DNA of 6,480 nucleotides from Roseiarcus sp963755075. Its GTDB lineage: Bacteria > Pseudomonadota > Alphaproteobacteria > Rhizobiales > Beijerinckiaceae. This document shows, piece by piece, positions 1 through 6,061 of this stretch. Within the stretch, counting starts at the first letter, position 1. Each line of letters starts with the position of its first letter. The notes below the pieces were generated by a model. It was not told where the DNA came from, made no database searches, and saw only the letters and a program-made list of their open reading frames with translations. The stretch covers positions 1 through 6,480 of the forward strand of contig CAVWKL010000062.1 of assembly GCA_963755075.1 (NCBI GenBank). The letters run 5' to 3'. The position numbers and the translations under genes were made by a program.

Positions 1-330
1 TCGGGTGAGTTCGCCGACGGCGGGCGGCGCGAGGGCGCTGAAGCTCTCCTGCGGCTCGGCGAAGCCCAATTCGTCGCGCGTCGGCTCGAAGGCGCCGAGG
101 GGCGCGATGCGCGGCAGGACGAGGCTCTTGCTGGGGCTCGCTTCGACCAGCGCGCGCGCCAACGCCGCCGCCGCGCGCTGGGTCGGCACGTAGATCGTCG
201 CGTTCGCCAACGCGAGCGGCCCGCCGGCGCCGGGAAAGCCGGCGATCAGCGCGCCCTCGAGCAAAGCGCGGCTCAGCGTCGCCAAAAACGGCGCGCCGGC
301 GGGGATGGTGAAGACGTTGGCGTCGGTCAG
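1..330 (-). CDS. addB: Double-strand break repair protein AddB, N-terminal fragment (runs off left edge)
   Basis: AddB is the nuclease/helicase-like partner of AddA in the alphaproteobacterial RecBCD-equivalent complex that processes double-strand DNA ends. The minus strand has an uninterrupted frame from about 330 to the left edge (about 110 residues). It opens with NVFTIPAGAPFLATL, continues through LALANATIYVPTQRAA and LVLPRIAPLGAFEP, and reaches LAPPAVGELTR at the edge. This is the pattern of AddB N-termini in this class: VFTIPPGAPFL, then a YVPTRRAAR-like segment, then LP-I-PLG. The start is uncertain. The frame has no ATG, GTG or TTG just upstream of the conserved part. The only nearby candidate is a CTG at 330-328, which would give a (M)TDANVFTIP start with no visible Shine-Dalgarno. 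A GTG frame at 371 or 356 ends at a TGA at 329-327, so a one-base indel or a miscalled ATG is plausible. The gene lies 212 nt beyond cobQ in the same direction and is probably functionally unrelated to it. Confidence 0.72.
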   Translation of the reverse strand, partial: MTDANVFTIPAGAPFLATLSRALLEGALIAGFPGAGGPLALANATIYVPTQRAAAALARALVEASPSKSLVLPRIAPLGAFEPTRDELGFAEPQESFSALAPPAVGELTR

Positions 331-421
331 GGCGGACTCGGGGGAGATTCGAACACGTCGTCGTTTGTCACGCGCGGCGCAGGGGAAGGCAAGCCGGCCG
401 CAAGACGATGAGGAAACGCCG

Positions 422-448
422 GCGGTCGCGAAGTCCGGCTGCGACCGC
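422..448. repeat. 8-bp inverted repeat in the cobQ-addB gap
   Basis: GCGGTCGC (422-429) and GCGACCGC (441-448) are perfect inverted copies around an 11-nt loop. Together with the 504-522 hairpin this is the only structure seen in the 212-nt stretch between cobQ and addB, where no credible gene or promoter was found. It could be part of a transcript-end structure or chance in high-GC sequence. Confidence 0.3.
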
Positions 449-503
449 GCATCGAATCCTGCGTGGAGCGCCTGGATCTGCCTTGTACGGGGCGGCGGCG
501 GGA

Positions 504-522
504 ACGCGCTCAGCGAGCGCGT
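504..522 (-). terminator. Perfect 8-bp stem-loop just beyond cobQ
   Basis: ACGCGCTC (504-511) and GAGCGCGT (515-522) are perfect inverted copies separated by AGC. The hairpin begins 20 nt past the cobQ stop in the direction of transcription, a natural place for a terminator or an mRNA 3'-end stabiliser of the cob unit. No T-run follows on the minus strand, so a classical intrinsic terminator is not shown. In DNA this GC-rich a short stem can also arise by chance. Confidence 0.35.
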
Positions 523-542
523 CGACAACGGCGCGCCCGCCC

Positions 543-2014
543 TCACCGCGCCAGCGCGAGCAGCGCGTCGAGATCGACGTGCCTGCGCGAGATGCTGCGG
601 CGAGTTCGTCGAGCGTGCGCTCCACCGTCGCCTCGTAGGAAAGATCGGACGCGGCGCCGAGCGCGGCGAGCCAGGCGGCGCGCTGGGCGTCGTCGGCGAA
701 CAGGCCGTGCGCATAGGCGCCCATGACGCGCCCGTCGCGGCGAAATCGCGCCGTCCTCGCGGCCGTCGGCAAAGCGCAGCAGCGGACGCGCGCAATCCGG
801 CCCGCGCGTGCGGCCGACGTGCATTTCGTAGCCGGAGAACGGAGCGCCGTTGGCGAGGCAAGTCCCGGCAACGGCGCGGAGCGCCTTCTCGCCCGCCAGC
901 ACCGTCTCGACGTCGATGAGCCCGAGCCCTTGAACTTCGCCGGCCGGCCCTTCGAGGCCCTGCGGGTCGGCGATGGCGCGCCCGAGCATCTGATAGCCGC
1001 CGCAAATCCCCAGCGACCCGCCCGCCGCGCCGGACATGGGCGAAGAGATCGATGTCCCAGCCCTGGGCGCGAACAGAACGCGAGGTCGGCGATCGTCGCC
1101 TTCGTGCCGGGCAGAATGACGAGATCGGCGATCGGCAGCGGCTCGCCCGGCCGGACCATGACGAGCCGCACGTCGGGCTCGAGCCGCAGCGGATCGAAAT
1201 CGTCGAAATTGGCGATGCGCGACAGCATCGGCACGGCGATCGTGACGCCGGCCGCGCTTCGTCGTCGCGCGCGGCGTCGAGAACCACCGCGTCCTCGGCG
1301 GGCAGGCGATGCGCGCGGCGGCGAAGAACGGCACGAGGCCGAGCGCGCGCCATCCCGTGCGCTCGGCGATGAAGCGCATGCCGTCGTCGAACAGGCTCGC
1401 GTCGCCGCGAAACTTGTTGACGAGGAAGCCGACGATCATGTCGGCGTCCTCCGGCGCGATGACCGCCTTCGTGCCGACGAGCTGGGCGATGACGCCGCCG
1501 CGATCGATGTCGCCGATCAGGACGACCGGCGTTCCCGCCGGACGCGGGCGAAGCCCATGTTGGCGATGTCGCGCTGCGCGCAGATTGACCTCGGCGGCGC
1601 TGCCGGCGCCCTCGATCAGCACCAGGTCGGCCTCGCCGCTTGAGGCGGCGCGAAACTGTCGAGCACGGCGCCCAGCAGCCGCGGCGTCAGGTCGTAATAG
1701 TCGCGCGCCGCCGCCGCGCCGACGACGCGGCCGTGCACGACGATCTGCGCGCCGATGTCGCTCTGCGGCTTCAACAGGACCGGGTTCATGTCGACGCTCG
1801 GCGCGACGCCGCAGGCGCGCGCCTGCAGCGCCTGGGCGCGGCCGATCTCGCCGCCGTCCGCGGTCACCGCGGCGTTGTTCGACATGTTCTGCGGCTTGAA
1901 CGGCCGCACTCTCAGCCCGCGCGCGGCGAAGGCGCGGCAAAGCCCGGCGACGATCAGCGACTTGCCGACGTCCGAGCCCGTGCCCTGAAACATCAGCGCG
2001 CGCGCCCGGCTCAA
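543..2014 (-). CDS. cobQ: Cobyric acid synthase CobQ (about 11 apparent frameshifts)
   Basis: CobQ is the cytoplasmic glutamine-dependent enzyme that amidates corrin side chains of adenosylcobyrinic acid diamide to give adenosylcobyrate. The probable start is TTG at 2014-2012, giving SRARALMFQGTGSDVGKS with the N-terminal nucleotide-binding P-loop. Next come KPQNMSNNAAVTADGGEIG, MNPVLLKP, LIEGAGSAAEVNLR and VVLIGDIDRGGVIAQLVGT. The C-terminal glutamine amidotransferase domain has LGICGGYQMLG (nucleophile Cys codon about 1004-1002), GYEMHVGRT and GAYAHGLF (His codon about 709-707). It ends in VDLDALLALAR and TGA. No single frame covers this. Apparent extra bases lie near 1648, 1635, 1571, 1075, 1018, 737, 596 and 584, and missing bases near 1542, 1308 and 1247. 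The net +5 leaves 1467 nt, or 488 residues, the usual CobQ size. The start overlaps the cobO stop by 4 nt. Family identity is secure; whether the gene is intact in the organism is the open point. Confidence 0.9.
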
Positions 2015-2617
2015 AACTCGATGCCCTCCTGGGCGCGCACGCCGGCGTCGAAATGGTGCTTGACCAGCCTTCATCTCCGGCACCAGATCGGCCGCCTCGA
2101 TCAGCTCCGGCTTGGCGTTGCGCCCGGTGACGACGACGTGCAGGCCGTCTCGGCGCGCCCGCAGCGCCGCGACGACCTCGGCGATCGGCAGATAATCATA
2201 GCGCAGCGCGATGTTGAGCTCGTCGAGGATGAGGAGGCGGATCGTCGGGTCCGCCATCAGCTTCAGCGCCTCGGCCCAGCCGGCGCGCGCCGCGGCGACG
2301 TCGCGCTCGTGGTCCTGCGTCTCCCAGGTGAAGCCCTCGCCCATCGTGCGCCAGACGATGGAATCGCCGAAGCGCTCGAATCCGGCGCGTTCGCCGGTCG
2401 CCCAGGCGCCCTTGATGAACTGCACCACGCCGACGCGATGGCCGTGCCCGAGCGCGCGCAGCGCCAGACCGAAGGCGGCGGTCGACTTGCCTTTGCCGGC
2501 GCCGGTGTGAACGATCAGCAGACCCTTGGCGAGAATGGGCCGCGCCGCCACCGCCGCGTCCTGCAACGCCTTGCGCCTCGCCATCTTGGCTTTGTGCTTC
2601 GCCGCATCGTCCGTCAT
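2011..2617 (-). CDS. cobO: Cob(I)yrinic acid a,c-diamide adenosyltransferase CobO (one apparent frameshift)
   Basis: CobO transfers the adenosyl group of ATP to the reduced cobalt of corrinoids, forming the Co-C bond, in the cytoplasm. The ATG at 2617 is chosen because AAGGAG (2623-2628, read on the minus strand) sits 5 nt upstream; an extension to 2635 would place this site inside the gene. The protein starts MTDDAAKHKAKMARRKALQD. It has the P-loop HTGAGKGKSTAAFGLALRA, then VGVVQFIKGAW, then LLILDELNIALRYDYL (Walker B-like) and VVVTGRNAKPELIEAADLV. After VPEM the written frame breaks. Removing one base at about 2068-2071 restores LVKHHFDAGVRAQEGIEF and a TGA at 2013-2011, giving 201 residues, the normal CobO length. 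Without the correction the frame runs on into cobQ and yields a spurious CobO-CobQ N-terminus fusion. It is the first gene of a cobO-cobQ unit diverging from the carrier-protein operon. Confidence 0.93.
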
Positions 2618-2622
2618 CGCCG

Positions 2623-2628
2623 CTCCTT
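2623..2628 (-). promoter_or_regulatory. Shine-Dalgarno of cobO
   Basis: AAGGAG on the minus strand, 5 nt before the ATG at 2617. It decides the cobO start against a longer reading from 2635. Confidence 0.75.
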
Positions 2629-2743
2629 GCCGCACCCGACGGCTAGCAGGTTTGGCGCGGCGAGGCTATCGGACGCGCCCGAGGCGGAAATTTACCGTGG
2701 CGCCAATTGACGCGCGGCGCGCGCGGCAAACCGGTGTACTATA

Positions 2744-2772
2744 GGCGAATCCCCTCAACCCAAAGGTTCGCC
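2744..2772 (+). promoter_or_regulatory. Leader hairpin overlapping the carrier-protein ribosome-binding site
   Basis: GGCGAA (2744-2749) and TTCGCC (2767-2772) are a perfect 6-bp inverted repeat just before the carrier-protein ATG at 2778. The only Shine-Dalgarno-like stretch, AAAGG at 2762-2766, lies inside the loop side. Its AGG can pair with CCT at 2753-2755 and extend the stem. If formed in the mRNA, this would hide the ribosome-binding site. TACTAT at 2737-2742, just upstream, resembles a -10 element, but no well-spaced -35 was found (TTGACG at 2707-2712 is 24 nt away). The pairing is seen in the sequence; a regulatory role is inference. Confidence 0.35.
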
Positions 2773-2777
2773 GGTTC

Positions 2778-3024
2778 ATGACGACGCGGTCAACGATCCT
2801 CACGCATATACGCGAAGTCGCGACGGAACAGGGCAAGACGCTCGCGCCGTTGACCGACGAGCTGCCCTTGACGGAGTCCGGGCTCGAACTCCTTATGCTT
2901 CGCCATTCTCGTCGCCCGGCTCGAGGACACGCTGGGCGCCGACCCCTTCACCTCGGCGGGCTCGGCGCATTTTCCCGTGACCATCGGCGACCTGATCGCC
3001 CTATACGACGACGCCCTTGTCTGA
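2778..3024 (+). CDS. Small acyl/peptidyl carrier protein (one apparent frameshift at the phosphopantetheine motif)
   Basis: This is probably a carrier protein that holds an acyl or aminoacyl group as a thioester on a phosphopantetheine arm. The written frame from ATG 2778 reads MTTRSTILTHIREVATEQGK and LPLTESGLE, then loses sense. Dropping one A at 2887-2888 gives SGLDSLCFAILVARLEDTLG, then a short tail FPVTIGDLIALYDDALV with TGA at 3022-3024: 81 residues, the normal carrier-protein size. Ser38 of GLDSL would be the attachment serine; the helix after it (FAILVARLEDTLG) fits carrier-protein helix II. The uncorrected frame destroys this motif and ends at 3047. It is the first gene of the operon, overlapping the ligase start by 8 nt (TTGTCTGA). 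The neighbouring adenylate-forming ligase is the natural loading enzyme. Whether the cargo is an acyl or amino acid cannot be told. If the indel were real the protein would be inactive. Confidence 0.78.
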
Positions 3025-4375
3025 GCCGCTTACCCTCGCGCGACTGATGGAGGCGGGCGCCGGCCGCGGTCGGGCGATCGCGACGCGCGCCGGGCGCTTG
3101 TCCCTCGACGATTTCGCCGGCGCGACGAGTTTGGGCGCGAACCTTGCTCGCCTCGAAGGGCGCTCGGTCGTCCTCGCGGTCAGCGGCATGGCCAAGGCGG
3201 CTGCGGCGCTGATCGAGCTCGACGGCTGGGCCGAACGCATCGTGCTCTGCCCGCCCGCCTTCGCCGGAAGCGGCCTCGACGCGGTGATCCGCGACGCCGA
3301 GGCGGACGCGCTCGTCTACGATTCCGACGCCGCCCCTCCGGAGTGCCGGGTCGATCTCGTCGCGCCTTGCCGCCTGCCGCTCGAACCGTTGAGCGCGCCG
3401 CGTCGCCCGCGTCTGGCGAGCGAATGGGTGATGCCGACGTCGGGCACCAGCGGTCCGCCGAAGATGGTCCTGCACAATCTCGCCACGCTCACCGCCGCCT
3501 TTCGTCCCACGCCTGCGCAAGCCTGGGCGACCTTCTACGACATCAGGCGCTTCGGCGGCTTGCAGATCTTCCTGCGGGCGCTGGCGGGGACCGAGTCGCT
3601 GACGCTGACCGGCGCCGGCGAGGGCGTCGAGGCGTTCCTGATCCGCCTTGCCGAAGCCGGCGCGCGCCACATCTCCGGCACGCCGTCGCATTGGCGAAAA
3701 GTCTTGATGAGCGGGCAGGGACGCCGCATCGCCCCCGAGACCGTGCGGCTCTCGGGCGAGATCGCCGACGATTCCGTGCTCGCCGCTTTGGGCGCGCTCT
3801 ATCCGAGCGCGCGCATCGAGCACGCCTACGCCTCGACCGAAGCCGGCGTCGCCTTCGTGGTCGACGACGGCCGCGCCGGATTTCCCGCTTCCCTGATCGA
3901 GACGAGCCACGAGGTGGCGATGAAGGTTCTCGACGGCTCGCTGCGCATTCGCTCGAACCGCACCGCGCTGCGCTATGTCGGGCCGAACGCGGCGGCGCTG
4001 CATGACGACGACGGCTTCGTCGACACCGGCGACATGGTCGAGCGGCGCGGCGATCGCTACGTCTTCGTCGGCCGGCGCGGCGGCGTAATCAACGTCGGGG
4101 GCGCCAAGGTCCACCCCGAAGAGGTCGAGGCGGCGATCAACCGGCATGACGCGGTCAGAGCAAGCCGCGTCTTTGCGCGCCAGAACCCGATCACCGGGGC
4201 TTTGGTCGCCGCCGAGGTGGTGCTGCGCGAGGGCGTCGCCGCCGACGACGATTTGAGCCGGGACATCCTGAATTTGTGCCGCGCGCTGCTGCCCGCCCAT
4301 CAGGCGCCGTCCTCTCTTCGCTTCGTCGCCGACCTGCCGATGACCTCGGGGGGCAAGCTCGCGCGCCATGGATAA
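3017..4375 (+). CDS. Standalone class I adenylate-forming ligase (acyl/aminoacyl-carrier-protein ligase)
   Basis: Members of the ANL superfamily activate a carboxylic acid with ATP to an acyl-adenylate and transfer it to a phosphopantetheine thiol. The protein is 452 residues with the core motifs in order: TSGTSGPPKMV (141-151, phosphate-binding loop), YASTEAG (271-277), FVDTGDM (334-340), GRRGGVINVGGAKVHPEEVE (352-371, hinge region) and TSGGKLAR (443-450), with Lys447 in the place of the catalytic C-terminal lysine. The frame is intact and complete. The TTG at 3017 overlaps the carrier-protein stop; the next start, ATG 3047, would trim 10 residues. At 452 residues it is shorter than typical acyl-CoA ligases of 500-550; the shortening appears to be in the N-terminal domain before the phosphate loop. 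Tight coupling to a carrier protein favours loading of that carrier over CoA, but this is inference. The substrate is unknown. No transmembrane or signal segment is seen. Confidence 0.85.
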   Translation: MSEPLTLARLMEAGAGRGRAIATRAGRLSLDDFAGATSLGANLARLEGRSVVLAVSGMAKAAAALIELDGWAERIVLCPPAFAGSGLDAVIRDAEADALVYDSDAAPPECRVDLVAPCRLPLEPLSAPRRPRLASEWVMPTSGTSGPPKMVLHNLATLTAAFRPTPAQAWATFYDIRRFGGLQIFLRALAGTESLTLTGAGEGVEAFLIRLAEAGARHISGTPSHWRKVLMSGQGRRIAPETVRLSGEIADDSVLAALGALYPSARIEHAYASTEAGVAFVVDDGRAGFPASLIETSHEVAMKVLDGSLRIRSNRTALRYVGPNAAALHDDDGFVDTGDMVERRGDRYVFVGRRGGVINVGGAKVHPEEVEAAINRHDAVRASRVFARQNPITGALVAAEVVLREGVAADDDLSRDILNLCRALLPAHQAPSSLRFVADLPMTSGGKLARHG

Positions 4376-5102
4376 CGTCGTGGTCACCGGCGCGAGCCGC
4401 GGCATCGGCCTCGCCATCGCGGCGCGGCTGGCGCGGGTGGGCTTTGCAGTCGTCGCCGTCGCGCGCAAACGAGGCGAAGCCTTCGATCGCGTCGCGGCCG
4501 AAATCGCCGACGACGGCGTCGCGGCGCTCCAGTTCGAGCCGTTCGATCTCAATGACGTCGACGCGATCCCCGCCTTCGTTCGCGCGTTGCGCGCGCGGCG
4601 CGGGCCGATCTATGGGCTCGTCAACAACGCCGGCGTCGGGACCCAGGGCCTCTTGGCGACGATGGCCAACGCCGACATCGAGGCGTTGCTGCGGCTCAAT
4701 GCGCTCTCGCCGATCGTGCTGACCAAGTACGTCGTGCGCGGCATGATGGCCGAGGGGCGAGGGCGTATCGTCAATATTGCTTCGATCGTCGCCTCGCGCG
4801 GCGCCAACGGCCTCTCGGTCTACGCCGCGACCAAGGCCGCCCTCGTCGGCTTCACCAGATCGCTGGCGCGCGAAGTCGGCCGGGTCGGCGTCACGGTCAA
4901 CGCCATCGCCCCCGGCTTCGTCGACACCGAATTGACGAGCGGCCTCGATGCGGACGCGCGCGCGCGCATCGCCGCCCGCAGCGCATTGCGCCGTCTCGCC
5001 GAGCCCGAGGACGTCGCCGCGATGGCGGCGTTCCTGATGGGCGAGGGCGGGCGGAATATTTCCGGCGCGGTGATGACGGTGGATGCGGGCGGGACGGCGT
5101 AG
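4368..5102 (+). CDS. Short-chain dehydrogenase/reductase, FabG-like
   Basis: This is a 244-residue classical SDR oxidoreductase. It has the Rossmann glycine motif TGASRGIG (7-14), NNAG (86-89), and a full catalytic tetrad by position: Asn111, Ser139 (in NIASIV), Tyr152 and Lys156 (YAATK). A PGFVDTEL segment (182-189) and the C-terminal SGAVMTVDAGG typical of FabG-type reductases follow. Arg11 in the glycine loop and the ARKR after strand 2 (32-35) favour NADP(H). The ATG at 4368 overlaps the ligase stop by 8 nt (ATGGATAA), so translation is probably coupled. In context it may reduce a 3-oxo or related group on the carrier-bound substrate. A housekeeping fabG is unlikely because fabD, fabF and the usual acpP are absent. 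The frame is clean and the length normal. The true substrate is not deducible. Confidence 0.88.
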   Translation: MDNVVVTGASRGIGLAIAARLARVGFAVVAVARKRGEAFDRVAAEIADDGVAALQFEPFDLNDVDAIPAFVRALRARRGPIYGLVNNAGVGTQGLLATMANADIEALLRLNALSPIVLTKYVVRGMMAEGRGRIVNIASIVASRGANGLSVYAATKAALVGFTRSLAREVGRVGVTVNAIAPGFVDTELTSGLDADARARIAARSALRRLAEPEDVAAMAAFLMGEGGRNISGAVMTVDAGGTA

Positions 5103-5110
5103 GGGACCCG

Positions 5111-5142
5111 CTTGGCTCGCCAAGAATTCGCCTTGAAGGCGA
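5111..5142 (+). terminator. Tandem hairpins after the SDR gene
   Basis: CTTGGC-TC-GCCAAG (5111-5124) is a perfect inverted repeat 8 nt past the SDR stop. TCGCC-TTGAA-GGCGA (5128-5142) is a second one with a 5-nt loop. They sit where the operon transcript should end. There is no following T-run, so factor-independent termination is not shown; they may stabilise the 3' end instead. Confidence 0.4.
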
Positions 5143-5152
5143 TTAGTACTAA
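5143..5152. promoter_or_regulatory. TTAGTACTAA palindrome
   Basis: This is a perfect 10-bp palindrome between the SDR gene and the regulator gene. It is extended by GCG (5139-5141) and CGC (5152-5155 region) as an imperfect outer arm. It is AT-rich against a GC-rich background. It could bind a dimeric regulator, possibly the downstream Crp/Fnr protein, but it does not match the TTGAT-N4-ATCAA Fnr/FixK consensus. The role is inferred. Confidence 0.25.
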
Positions 5153-5193
5153 CGCGATCAACGGCGTGTCAATTGGCCGCGCGCGCAAAAATA

Positions 5194-5265
5194 AAAATAA
5201 TAATGACTTGAACTTGCATTCGGATCTATTTCGCACTATATACTTGAATCATCGATTATTATTTT
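5194..5265. repeat. 11-bp inverted repeat bracketing the regulator promoter
   Basis: AAAATAATAAT (5194-5204) and ATTATTATTTT (5255-5265) are perfect inverted copies 50 nt apart in an AT-rich island. They flank ACTTGAA direct repeats (5206-5212 and 5242-5248). Outside them TTGGCCGCG is directly repeated at 5173-5181 and 5264-5272. The arrangement suggests an operator or DNA-bending region for the downstream regulator. A transcript hairpin with a 50-nt loop is also possible. Confidence 0.45.
5214..5242 (+). promoter_or_regulatory. Likely sigma-70-type promoter of the Crp/Fnr regulator
   Basis: TTGCAT (5214-5219) and TATATA (5237-5242) are separated by 17 nt, the preferred spacing, in the only AT-rich part of the window. 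They are about 80 nt upstream of the regulator's GTG, inside the 11-bp inverted repeat. The hexamers are seen; activity is inferred. Confidence 0.45.
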
Positions 5266-5310
5266 GGCCGCGATGACAGAGAGACGGATTGCGCTCCCGC
5301 CGAATAGGGC

Positions 5311-5315
5311 AGGAG
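5311..5315 (+). promoter_or_regulatory. Shine-Dalgarno deciding the regulator start
   Basis: AGGAG lies 6 nt before the in-frame GTG at 5322. This supports that start over the TTG at 5289, which would add 11 residues and has no good site. Confidence 0.65.
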
Positions 5316-5321
5316 TCCGTC

Positions 5322-6032
5322 GTGGAACAGCATGATCGCCCGCCAAACGATTTCTTGACTTCGATCTCGTCGGCGGATTTCGAGTTGCTAAGGCCGGGGT
5401 TGAAAATCGTCGAGCTCATCGGCGGAACGACGCTGGCTCATTTCGGAAAAACGCTTCCGCGCGTCTACTTCCCGCATAGCGGCGTCATTTCCTTGGTGGT
5501 GGCCCTTGGCAACGGATTGCTGACGATCGAAGTGGGCATGGTCGGCCGCGATAGCGTCTTTGGCGCGAGCGCGGCGCTTGCCGACGTCCGTTCTCTGAAC
5601 GAAGCGATCGTCCAGTTGCCGGGGACGGCCTCGGCCATCGACACCGCGAGCCTTCGCCAAGCGGTCGAGCAGAGCGATTCGCTGCGCAGAGCGCTCATTC
5701 GGCACGAACTGTTCCAACACGCTCAAGCGCAGCAGTCCGCCGCCTGCAACGTCTCGCATCACGTCGAAGCGCGATTGTCGCGTTGGCTGTTGCGGTCGCG
5801 CGACTTGGTCGGCGGCGACACGTTGCGATTTACGCAAGAGTTCTTGGGGCAGATGCTCGGCGTTCGGCGCAATGCGGTTGCCCTCGTCGCTTCCGAGCTG
5901 ATGCGGAATGGAGATATCCACTACCATCGCGGGAAGATCAAAATCACCGATCTGAATGGCTTAATCGGACGCTCCTGCGAGTGCTACAAGGCGGTCAAGG
6001 CGCAATACGAGATGCTGGTGCGCCAGGACTAG
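5322..6032 (+). CDS. Crp/Fnr-family transcriptional regulator
   Basis: This is a 236-residue DNA-binding regulator. The N-terminal half is a cyclic-nucleotide-binding-like beta-roll: RVYFPHSGVISLVVALGNG (47-65) and IEVGMVGRDSVFGAS (69-83). A dimerisation helix follows, containing QSAACNVSHHVEARLSRWLL (138-157). The winged helix-turn-helix is about 168-210 (FTQEFLGQMLGVRRNAVALVASEL, then IHYHRGKIKITD). The N-terminal cysteine cluster of Fnr is absent; cysteines occur only at 142, 219 and 221, so an oxygen-sensing iron-sulfur cluster of the Fnr type is unlikely. The effector is unknown. Start GTG is set by the AGGAG at 5311-5315; the TTG at 5289 is the alternative. It has its own likely promoter, is separated from the SDR by 219 nt, and converges with the next gene. 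Whether it controls the upstream carrier-protein operon is not shown. Confidence 0.87.
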   Translation: MEQHDRPPNDFLTSISSADFELLRPGLKIVELIGGTTLAHFGKTLPRVYFPHSGVISLVVALGNGLLTIEVGMVGRDSVFGASAALADVRSLNEAIVQLPGTASAIDTASLRQAVEQSDSLRRALIRHELFQHAQAQQSAACNVSHHVEARLSRWLLRSRDLVGGDTLRFTQEFLGQMLGVRRNAVALVASELMRNGDIHYHRGKIKITDLNGLIGRSCECYKAVKAQYEMLVRQD

Positions 6033-6061
6033 CCCAGATTGATTCTGTCCGAGTCGGGTCT

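Noticed and set aside
331..360. Minus-strand TTCGAATC followed by a GAGTCCGCC end, resembling the T-loop and 3' end of a tRNA-Ser.
   Set aside because: The would-be T-stem arms do not pair, and no acceptor, D-arm or anticodon arm is found upstream.
305..2710. Several plus-strand open frames opposite cobO and cobQ.
   Set aside because: They have Arg/Ala-rich translations without domains and lie opposite clearly recognisable cob genes.
2707..2742. TTGACG (2707-2712) paired with TACTAT (2737-2742) as a sigma-70 promoter of the carrier-protein operon.
   Set aside because: The 24-nt spacer is too long, so only a weak -10-like element is mentioned.
2618..2777. Possible cobalamin riboswitch upstream of cobO.
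   Set aside because: The gap is only 160 nt and no B12-box-like conserved core was found on the minus strand.
2948..4552. Long minus-strand open frame (534 codons) opposite the ligase.
   Set aside because: It is an antisense shadow in GC-rich DNA with low-complexity Arg/Ala composition and no recognisable domain; the plus-strand ligase has clear family motifs.
5205..5260. Fnr/FixK box around the ACTTGAA repeats.
   Set aside because: No TTGAT-N4-ATCAA-like dyad is present; TTGAATCATCGA matches poorly.
5388..5927. Minus-strand open frame of 179 codons opposite the Crp/Fnr gene.
   Set aside because: It is a shadow of the regulator, with no domain or ribosome-binding site.
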